Positions 47,801 to 55,900 of a DNA stretch of 64,000 nt are shown piece by piece (positions within the stretch are counted from its first letter, which is position 1; each line of letters opens with the position of its first letter). Both the position numbers and the translations under genes were made by a program. Where the stretch lies: NCBI GenBank assembly GCA_037013685.1, contig JAQOXP010000056.1, positions 62,001 to 126,000 of the forward strand, written 5' to 3'. The notes beneath the pieces were generated by a model. That model was given only the letters and a program-made list of their open reading frames with translations. It ran no database searches and was not told the DNA's origin. The DNA comes from Acridotheres tristis (Eukaryota; Chordata; Aves; Passeriformes; Sturnidae).

Positions 47801-49811
47801 CAAATCCCCCCCAGACCCCCAGGACCCCCCAAATCTTTCCTTGATCCCCCCCAGACCCCCCAAACCTCCCCAGGACCCCCCAAAATTCCATACAGACCCC
47901 CCCCCCAAATCCCCCCCAGACCCCCAGGACCCCCCAAATGTCCCCCAGACCCCCCCCCAAATCCCCCCCAGACCCCCAGGACCCCCCAAATCTTTCCTTG
48001 ATCCCCCCCCCAATCCCCCCCAGACCCCCAGGACCCCCCAAATGTCCCCCAGACCCCCCCCCAGACCCCCCATTAACCCCCCCGTGCCCCCCCCAGGGTC
48101 CCTGGCCCCTCTCCCGGTCCGGGTTCGGTTCCTGCCCTTGGGGGACCCCCCCGCGACCCCCGCCCGCCTCGGGGGGCTCTGCCGGCTGCTGGTGCTGGGC
48201 TGGAGGTGGGCGGGGGTCCTGGGGGGAGGTTTTGGGGGTCTGGGGGCGGTTTTGGGGAGAGGTTTGGGAGTCTGGGGGCGGTTTTGGGGGGAGATTTCGG
48301 GGGTCCTGGGGGCGGTTTGGGGGGTCTGGGGGCGGCTTTGGGAGAGATTTTTGGCGTCTGGGGGCGGTTTGGGGGGAAGATTTTGGGGGTCTGGGGGCGG
48401 TTTTGGGGGGCGGGTTTGAGGGTCTGGGGGCGGTTTTGGGGGTCTGGGGACGGTTTGGGGGTCTGGGGGCGGTTTTGGGGGGTCTGGGGGCGGTTTTTGG
48501 GGGTCTGGGGGCCGGTTTTGGGGGTCTGGGGGCGGTTTTGGGGGTCTGGGGGCGGTTTTGGGGGGAGAATTGGGGGTCTGAGGGCGGTTTTTGGGGGTCT
48601 GGGGGCGGTTTTTGGGGGTCTGAGGGCGGTTTTGGGGGGAGATTTCGAGGGTCCGGGGGGCGGTTTTGGGGGTCTGGGGGCGGTTTTGGGGGGAGATTTC
48701 GGGGGTCCTGGGGGCGGTTTTGGGGGTCTGGGGCGGTTTTGGGGGGAGATTTCGGGGGTCCTGGGGGCGGTTTTGGGGGTCTGGGGGCGGTTTTGGGAGA
48801 GATTTTTGGCGTCTGGGGGCGGTTTGGGGGGAAGATTTTGGGGGTCTGGGGGCGGGTTTTGGGGGGCGGGTTTGAGGGTCTGGGGGCGGTTTTGGGGGTC
48901 TGGGGACGGTTTGGGGGTCTGGGGGCGGTTTTGGGGGGGTCTGGGGGCGGTTTTGGGGGTCTGGGGGCCGGTTTTGGGGGTCTGGGGGCGGTTTTGGGGG
49001 TCTGGGGGCGGTTTTGGGGGGAGAATTGGGGGTCTGAGGGCGGTTTTTGGGGGTCTGGGGGCGGTTTTTGGGGGTCTGAGGGCGGTTTTGGGGGGAGATT
49101 TCGAGGGTCCGGGGGGCGGTTTTGGGGGTCTGGGGGCGGTTTTGGGGGCAGGGGGCCGGTTTTGGGGGTCTGGGGGCGGTTTTGGGGGCAGGGGGCCGGT
49201 TTTGGGGGGCGGTTTTGGGGGTCTGGGGGCGGTTTTGGGGGTCTGGGGGCCGGTTTTGGGGGTCTGGGGGCGGTTTTGGGGGCAGGGGGCCGGTTTTGGG
49301 GGGCGGTTTTGGGGGTCTGGGGGCGGTTTTGGGGGGCGGTTTTGGGGGTCTGGGGGCGGTTTTTGGGGGTCTGGGGGCGGTTTTGGGGGGAGATTTTGGG
49401 GGTCTGGGGGCGTTTTTGCGATGCCCCAAAATTCCCCAGACCCCTCCCGAAATGAGTCTGGGGTCTCGGTTCCCCCCGCCCAGGTCGCTGCCGGCTCTGA
49501 GCCCCTCGCTGGGGGCTCTGGCGGCCCCCGGGGCCACGCTGCTGCTGGAGCTGCCCACGTGGGTGCCGCGCCCCCTCCCCACAATTGCCCCGAAAACGCC
49601 CCCAGACCCACAATAACCCCTCCCCCCCTCTCCCCTCCCCCCCCCCAGGTTCGTGCCCACCCTGCGCCCCCCCCAGCTGGGGGCGCTGCGGGCCCGGGCG
49701 GCGGCGCTGGCCAGGGGAGGGGGCTTCGAGCCCTGGGGGGGGCCCGGGGAGCCCCCCGGACACGCCCGCTTCCGGAGGGTGCCCCTCCCCCCCCCGCCGC
49801 CGCCGCAGTGA
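41898..49811 (+). CDS. DNAAF3: DNAAF3, dynein axonemal assembly factor 3
   Basis: Cytoplasmic factor needed to preassemble outer and inner dynein arms of motile cilia. Coding exons: 41898-41976, 42068-42186, 42308-42401, 42480-42646, 43017-43232, 46687-46809, 46893-46985, 47442-47586, 48097-48205, 49484-49558, 49649-49811. Junctions are GT-AG and phases chain to 1383 nt, 460 aa. Family blocks are WWGLSPAIDLRLH, VGAAEGRHLL, LFVAEQSPEPVARQLL, CRDRDALEAVLRRWE, RLGARYESRAAVADW, LSPAEFGLWRESGDAF, FWGDIATGPFLTFG, TEVSLGVVTALLHELL, VRFLPLGD, LLLELPTFV and GGFEPWG. It is shorter than human (about 541 aa), mainly at the C-terminus, which ends soon after GHARFRRVPLPPP. Exon 8 has a small in-frame duplication (DPSPQNR twice). 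Neighbour TNNI3 follows on the same strand, as in human. Confidence 0.95.
42655..43005. repeat. 31-bp array GGTACCGGGTTCCCGGTGAC, DNAAF3 intron 4
   Basis: About ten units of 29-31 bp containing GGCCGGTACCGGGTTCC and GGTGACCAGGAC. It is highly GC-rich with a GGTACC palindrome per unit, and ends just before the exon 5 acceptor. Confidence 0.92.
43326..44455. repeat. 37-bp GATC/CGATCGAT satellite, DNAAF3 intron 5
   Basis: About 30 units of about 37 bp, each with CGGCGATCGATTGCTCATGC and CTGCCGATCGATTAGAT, giving two CGATCGAT-type palindromes per unit. Variants TTGCTCATGCC, TTGATCGCGCC and TTGATCGAGTC are interspersed. It is unlike the skewed G or C arrays elsewhere in the window: nearly strand-symmetric and CpG-rich. 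Confidence 0.95.
44460..46440. repeat. 20-bp satellite CTCATTACACCGATTACACT, DNAAF3 intron 5
   Basis: Roughly 95 near-perfect copies of a 20-bp unit that is itself two related 10-mers. Variants differ at the CGATTAC, TGATTAC, AATGACA and CAATGAC position. The rare word CTTATTACACC recurs at 45239, 45617 and 45777, marking segmental duplication of multi-unit blocks. It is AT-rich, in sharp contrast to its surroundings. Long reading frames through it are repeat artefacts. Confidence 0.95.
46445..46680. repeat. GGGGTCACCCCGGGGGGGG array, DNAAF3 intron 5 end
   Basis: Short G-rich array of 25-30 bp units leading to the exon 6 acceptor CCCCAAG. Confidence 0.75.
46990..47400. repeat. GGGGAGGGGGGATTTTGG array, DNAAF3 intron 7
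   Basis: G/T-rich units of 17-30 bp, quadruplex-compatible on the sense strand. No exon. Confidence 0.8.
47590..48090. repeat. CCCCCAGACCCCCAGGACCC array, DNAAF3 intron 8
   Basis: C-rich units. A block of about 120 bp with AAAATTCCATACAGACCCCC repeats at about 47665, 47778 and 47880. The C-rich sense strand is the opposite of introns 7 and 9. Confidence 0.85.
48210..49425. repeat. GGTCTGGGGGCGGTTTTGGG array, DNAAF3 intron 9
   Basis: About 55 units of about 20 bp. Two blocks of about 450 bp (roughly 48290-48660 and 48690-49115) repeat each other closely, including GAGATTTTTGGCGTCTGGGG. The core is shared with the TNNT1 intron array at 10447-11700. Confidence 0.9.
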
Positions 49812-50630
49812 GACCCCTCCTCAAATTTGTGACGTCATGGAGAGACACCCCCCCCCCCCCAAAATCTGCCCAAAATCAGCCCCAAAATAACCCCAGGACC
49901 CCCAAAAGCGGCCCCAAATCCCCCCTCAAATCAGCCCCAAATCACCCCCCGGCAAGGAGACCCCTCCTCAAATTTGTGACGTCATGGAGAGACACCCCCC
50001 CCCCCACCAAAATCAGCCCAAAATTTTCTCCAAATAACCCCAAATCAGCCCAAAATACCCCCAGGACCCCCAAAATCAGCCCCAAATCCCCCCTCAAATC
50101 ACCCCCCGGCAAGGAGACCCCTCCTCAAATTTGTGACGTCATGGAGAGAACCCAAAAATCAGCCCCAAATCCCCCCAAAATCATCCCTGCAAATTGAGAC
50201 CCCTCCTCAAATTTGTGACGTCATGGAGAGACCCCCCCCCCCAAAATCAGCCCCAAATTCAGCCCAAAATCCCACCGGGACCCCCGAAATCAGCCCCAAA
50301 TCCCCCCCAGAATCACCCCACGGCAAGGAGACCCCTCCTCAAATTTGTGACGTCACGGAGAGACCCCAAAAATCAGCCCCAAATCCCCTCAGGACCCCCC
50401 AAAATCGGCCCCAAATCCCCTCAGGAACCCCCAAAATCAGCCCCAAATCCCCCCCAGAATCAGCCCAAAATAACCCCAAAATCAGCCCCCAGCAAGGAGA
50501 CCCCTCCTCAAATTTGTGACGCCATGGAGAGAACCCAAAAATCAGCCCCAAATCCCCCCAAAATCACCCCTGCAAATTGAGACCCCTCCTCAAATTAGTT
50601 ACTTAGACAGACCCCCAAAAATCAGCCCAA
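49806..50630. repeat. DNAAF3-TNNI3 spacer array with five perfect CREs
   Basis: Seven units of 80-150 bp, each with GAGACCCCTCCTCAAATTTG followed by TGACGTCATGGAGAGA. TGACGTCA is intact at 49830, 49978, 50134, 50216 and 50348, changed to TGACGCCA at 50517, and lost in the last unit. The first unit begins in the DNAAF3 stop codon (CAGTGAGACCCC). No AATAAA for DNAAF3 is visible before 51000. Confidence 0.9.
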
Positions 50631-50639
50631 AAATCCCCC

Positions 50640-50885
50640 CAGGATCCCCCAAAATCCCCTCAGGACGCCCAAACCCCCTCAGACCCCCCCCAAAATCCCC
50701 TCAGGGACCCCCAAAATCTCCCCAAACCCCCCCAAATTCCCCTCAGGACCCCCCCAAAATCCCCCCAGAGACCCCCAAAACCCCCCCAGGGACCCCCAAA
50801 ACTTCCCAGGACCCCCCAAATCCCCCCCGGACCCCCCAAAATCCCCTCAGAACCCCCCAAAACCCCCCCAGGGACCCTCCCCGAA
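50640..50885. repeat. CCCCTCAGGACCCCCCAAAA array
   Basis: C-rich low-complexity sequence between the CRE array and the GC-box region. No gene signal. Confidence 0.7.
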
Positions 50886-50889
50886 TTCC

Positions 50890-51024
50890 CCCGCCCCGGC
50901 CCCTTTAAGCCCCGCCCCTCCCGCCCTGGCCCCGCCCCCTGTTCGAGGCCCCGCCCCCTGTTCGAGGCCCCGCCCCCTCCCATTCATAAAGCGCCGCCGC
51001 TTTCCCACGGCTCCGCTCCCGCAG
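50890..51024 (+). promoter_or_regulatory. GC-box/TATA-like candidate promoter upstream of TNNI3
   Basis: Four CCCCGCCC boxes in short direct repeats (CCCCGCCCCCTGTTCGAGG twice), then TTCATAAA at 50983-50990 and a good splice donor CCCGCAG|GTACCG at 51024/51025. This could be a short noncoding first exon of TNNI3 spliced to 52812. The GATA/MEF2 element at 51931 is an alternative promoter. Confidence 0.5.
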
Positions 51025-51880
51025 GTACCGGGGGGGAGATTTTGGGGGGTCCTGGGGAGATTTTGGGGGGTCCCGGGGGGTCCCGGGGGGATTTTGGGGG
51101 GTCCTGGGGGGGTCCCCTGGGTGTTCCAAAACCCCGGGAAGGATTTTGGGGGGATGTCCCAAAGTAAAGGGAATTTCTGGGGGTCCCGGGGGGATTTTGG
51201 AGGTGATTTTGTTTTTGGGGAGGGGTCTCAGGGGTCGGGGGGGGTCTCTGGGTGCTTGGGGAAGGGTCCCCGAGAGGTTTTTTTGGGGGGGGGGGGTGTC
51301 TCAGGGTTCTGGGGGAATTTTGGGGGGTTTGGGGTGTCCCGAGAGGTTTGGGGGGATATGTTTTGGGGAGGGGTCGCAGGAATTTTGGGATGATTCGAGG
51401 AATTTTTGGGTGGGGGGGTCGCAGGAATTTTGAGCTGATTCGAGGAAATTTTGGGGATTTTTTTGGGTGGGGAGTCGCAGGAATTTTGGGATAATCCGAG
51501 GAAATTTTGGGGTTTTTTGGGGGTGATTTTGGGTGGGGGGTCCCAGCAATTTTGGGATAATTTGAGTAACTTTGGGGATTTTTTTTGAGGTGGGGGGTCG
51601 CAGGAATTTTGGGATAATCCGAGGAAATTTTGGGGTTTTTTGGGGGGTGATTTTGGGTGGGGGGGTCCCAGTAATTCTGGGCTGATTCGAGGAAATTTTG
51701 GGGATTTTTTGGGATGATTTTGGGATGATTTGAATAATTTGGGGAACTTTTTTTGGGTGGGGGGTCCAGCAATTTTGGGACGATTTGATGGATGTTTCTA
51801 TTTAATTTTTGAATTTTTTTGGGGGGGGGTTTGTCCTGGGTGTCCTTGGGGTTGTTTATTTTATTTTATTTTTAATTTTT
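51025..51880. repeat. G-rich array, TNNI3 upstream intron
   Basis: 51025-51300 is GGGGGGTCCCGGGGGGATTT-like. 51360-51800 has 60-65 bp units with GTCGCAGGAATTTTGGGATG and GATTCGAGGAAATTTTGGGG. No exon. Confidence 0.8.
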
Positions 51881-51930
51881 TTTTGGGGGGGGGGGGGGGG
51901 GGCGGCTGAGTCCCCGCGGGGTGGGGGAGG

Positions 51931-51993
51931 GGCTGATAAGGGGCTATTTTTAGCCCCCCTCCCCCTCCCTTATCAGCCCCGGCCCCAAATAGG
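51931..51993 (+). promoter_or_regulatory. Nested GATA-MEF2-GATA palindrome, candidate cardiac TNNI3 element
   Basis: GGCTGATAAGG at 51931-51941 and its exact reverse complement at 51968-51978 flank CTATTTTTAG (51944-51953), a perfect MEF2 consensus that is itself inside GGGGCTA-TTTT-TAGCCCC. A CArG-like CCAAATAGG follows at 51985-51993. GATA4 and MEF2 sites are known features of cardiac troponin I promoters, so this is probably the heart-specific promoter or enhancer. Confidence 0.75.
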
Positions 51994-52149
51994 GGCAGAT
52001 TTTGGGGGGGGTGGAATTTTTGGAATTTTTTTGGGGGGGTCCCGTGACCCCCCCGTGGCTTCCAGAGGGGCCCGAATGGGCCAGGAGTGGGGGGGGGGCT
52101 CGGGGGGGGGGGAGGGGGTTTTTTGGGGGGGGGTCTCAGCCAAATTTGG

Positions 52150-52795
52150 GATTTCCCGCCCCGTTTTTGGGAATCTTCACCCAGATTTGGGGTCCCCCAC
52201 TCAAATTTGGGATCGCCCACCGCCCCATTTTTGGGATCCCCCCACCCCATTTCTGGGACCCCTCACCCAAATTTGCGACCCCTCACCCCATTTTTTTGGG
52301 ATTCTCCCACTCAAATTTGGGACCCCCCACCCAAATTTGGGCTTCCCCCACCCCATTTTGGGGTCCCCCCCCATTTTGGATCCTCCCACCCCATTCTGGG
52401 ACCCCCCACCCCATTTTTTGGGATTCTCCCACCCAAATTTGGGACCCCTCACCCAAATCTGGGACCCCTCACCCCATTCTGGGATCCCCCACCCAAATTT
52501 GGGATCCCCCCACCCCATTTTGGGGTCCCCCGCCCAAATTTGGGACCCCTCATCCCATTCTGGGACCCCCCACCCCATTTTTTGGGCTTCTCCCACACAA
52601 TTTTGGGATCCCCCCCACCCAATTTCGGGGTCCCCCCACCCTATTTTGAGTTCCCCCCACCCCATTTTTTGGGATGCCCCCACCCCATTTTTGGGTCCCC
52701 CCGCCCCATTTTTGGGTCCCCCCACCCCATTTTTGGGTCCCCCCACCCCATTTTTGGGTCCCCCCACCCCATTTTTGGGGTCTCTAACCATTCTC
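52150..52795. repeat. CCCCACCCCATTTTTGGGAT array, TNNI3 upstream intron
   Basis: 17-27 bp units TTTGGGACCCCTCACCCAAA and CCCCACCCCATTTTTGGGTC up to the acceptor at 52811. No exon. Confidence 0.85.
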
Positions 52796-52906
52796 TCCCC
52801 CCCCTTCCCAGGGAGGACAACTCGCTGAGACCCCTCCCCGATTTTTGGCCCCCCTGCCTTTTTTGGGGACCCTCCCCCCCCCGCCCGTGCCTCAGCGACC
52901 CCCGAG

Positions 52907-55900
52907 ATGGAGGAGGAGGAGGGGGAGGGGCTCGGGGAGACCCCCCAGGACCCCCCCCCGCAGCCCCCCCCCCCTGCGCCGCAAATCCTCGGCCAATTAC
53001 CGCAGCTACGCCGTGGAGCCGCACGCCAAGGTGGGCAAAAAACCCCGAAACTGGCCCAAAAATCGGCCTGGGAACCCCAAAAATCGGCCTGGGAACCCCG
53101 AAACTGACCCAAAAATCGGCCTGGGAACCCCAAAAATCGGCCTGGGAACCCCAAAAATCAGCCTGGGAACCCCAAAAAACGGCCTGGGAACCCCAAAAAT
53201 CAGCCTGGGAACCCTGAAAACACCAAAAAAACACCTTGGAAAACCCAAAAATCAGCCTGGGAACCCCGAAACTGACCCCAAAAACAGCCTGGGAACCCTG
53301 GAAAACCCAAAAACCAGCCTGTGAACGCTGGAAAACCAAAAAATCGGCCTGGGAACCCTGAAAACACCAAAACTGCCCCAAAAATCAGCCTGGGAACCCC
53401 AAAAATCAGCCTGGGAACCCCCAAAACCCCCAAAAATCAGCCTGGGAACCACCAAAACCCCCCAAAAAAACAGCCTGGGAATCCTGAAAACCCAAAAATC
53501 AGCCTGGGAACCCCAAAACCGCCCCAAAAATCAGCCTGGAAAACCCAAAAATCAGCCTGGAAACCCCAAAAATCAGCCTGGGAACCCCCAAAACTGACCC
53601 AAAAATCAGCCTGGGAACCCCAAAAATCAGCCTGGGAACCCTGAAAACACCAAAAAACCACCCTGGAAACCCCAAAAAATCAGCCTGGGAACCCCCAAAA
53701 CTGCCCCAAAAATCAGCCTGGGAACCCTGAAAACACCAAAACCGCCCCAAAAAACAGCCTGGAAACCCCAAAACCGCCCCAAAAATCACCCTGGGAACCC
53801 CGGAAACCCCCCAAAATCAGCCTGGGAACCCTGAAACCCCAAAAAAAAACACCCTGAAAAACCCAAAAATCATCCTGAGAACCCCGAAAACCAAAAAAAA
53901 CCACCTCAAAAATCACCCTGAAAATCCCAAAAAACCACTCCCAAAAAAACCCCAAAACCACCCTGAAAACCCCACAAAACCACCCCAAAATAATCCCAAA
54001 AATCACCCCACAAAAAAACCCCAGCCCTAAAAATCCCAAAAACAACTCCTGGTCCCCAAAATCCCTTCAATTCCCCACCCAAAATCTTCACCTCGAATTT
54101 CTCCCCCTGCAGAGAAAATCCAAAATTTCGGCGTCTCGCAAGCTCCAGCTGAAGGTGAGGGGGGGTCCCCAAATTTTGGGGGAGGCCAAAATCTCCATTT
54201 TTTTACCTAAATTTGAGGGATTTGTCCCCAAATTTGGGGGTTTGCCAAAAATGGGGGGGGGTCCCCAAATTTCTCCCCCAGACGCTGCTGCTGCAGAGGG
54301 CGAAGAAGGAGCTGGAGAAGGAGGAGCAGGAGAGGGCGGCCGAAAAAATTCGGGTTTTGGGGGAGCTGTGCCCACCCCTGGCCCAGCTGGAGGGGATGGG
54401 GGTGACAGAGCTGCAGGTGAGGGGACATTGGGGACAAGGGGTGGGGAAAGTGAGGGGGAAATGGGGGAAAATGTGAGGGGAAATGGGGGAAAATGTGAGG
54501 GGAAAATGGGGGAAATGTGAGAGGGAAATGGGGGAAATGTGAGGGGGAAATGGGGGAAAATGTGAGGGGAAATGGGGGAAATGTGAGGGGGAAATGTGAG
54601 GGGGAAATGGGGGAAAATGTGAGGGGGAAATGGGGGGAATGTGAGGGGGAAATGGGGGAAAATGTGAGGAGGAAATGGGGGAAAATGTGAGGGGGAAATG
54701 GGGGGGAAGGTGAGGGGAAAATGGGGGAAAATGTGAGGGGGAAATGGGGGAAAATGTGAGGGGAAAACGGGGGAAAATGTGAGGGGGGAATGGGGGAAAA
54801 TGTGAGGGGGAAATGCGGGGAATGTGAGGGGGAAATGGGGAAAATGTGAGGGGGAAATGGGGGAAATGTGAGGGGAAAACGGGGGAAAATGTGAGGGGAA
54901 AATGGGGGAAATGTGAGGGGGAAATGGGGGAAATGTGAGGGGGAAATGGGGGAAAATGTGAGGGGAAAACGGGGGAAAATGTGAGGGGAAAACGGGGGAA
55001 AATGTGAGGGGGAAATGGGGGAAATGTGAGGGGGAAATGGGGGAAAATGTGAGGGGGAAATGGGGGAAAATGTGAGGGGAAAACGGGGGAAAATGTGAGG
55101 GGGGAATGGGGGAAAATGTGAGGGGGAAATGGGGGAAAATGTGAGGGGGAAATGGGGGAAAATGTGAGGGGGGAATGGGGGAAAATGTGAGGGGGAAATG
55201 CGGGGAATGTGAGGGGGAAATGCGGGGAATGTGAGGGGAAAATGGGGGAAATGTGAGGGAGGAATGGGGAAAATGTGAGGGGGAAATGGTGAAATGTGAG
55301 GGGAAAATGGGGGAAATGTGAGGGGGAAATGGCGGGAAACATGAGGGGACAAAATGGCGGCAAAGGTGACAGAGCTGCAGGTGAGGGGACAGAGAAGGGA
55401 CACTGAGGACAAGGGGTGAGAAAAGGGAGGGGAAAATGAGGGAAATGTGAAGGGAAAATGGGGGGAATATGAGGGGAAAATAGGGGGAATGTGAAGGGAG
55501 AAAAGGGAGAAAATGTGAGGGGAAATGGGGAGAAATGTGAGGAGAAAATTGAGAGAAATATGAGGGGGAAATGGTGGCACATATGAAGGGAGAAAAGTGG
55601 GGGAACGGGAGGGGGAAATGGAGGAAAATGTGAGGGGGAAATGGAGGGGAATGTGAGGGCAAAAGAGGGCGGGAAAACGTGAGGGGACAAAATGGCTGAG
55701 GGGGGTGGGGTGACAGAGCTGCAGGTGAGGGGACATCGGGGACACAGCGGGGACATCACGGGGCACCCCGGGGTGACATCGCTGTCCCCTCCGTGTCCCC
55801 CCCGTGTCCCCCCCGTGTCCCCCCCGTGTCCCCCCCGTGTCCCCCCCGTGTCCCCCTCGTGTCCCCCCCGCGTCCCCAGGAGCTGTGCCGGGAGCTCCAC

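Noticed and set aside
46853..49763. Very long Pro-rich open frames (over 900 and 700 codons) on minus opposite DNAAF3
   Set aside because: Antisense to DNAAF3 exons and to the TCTGGGGGCGG array, with no domain and several frames open at once.
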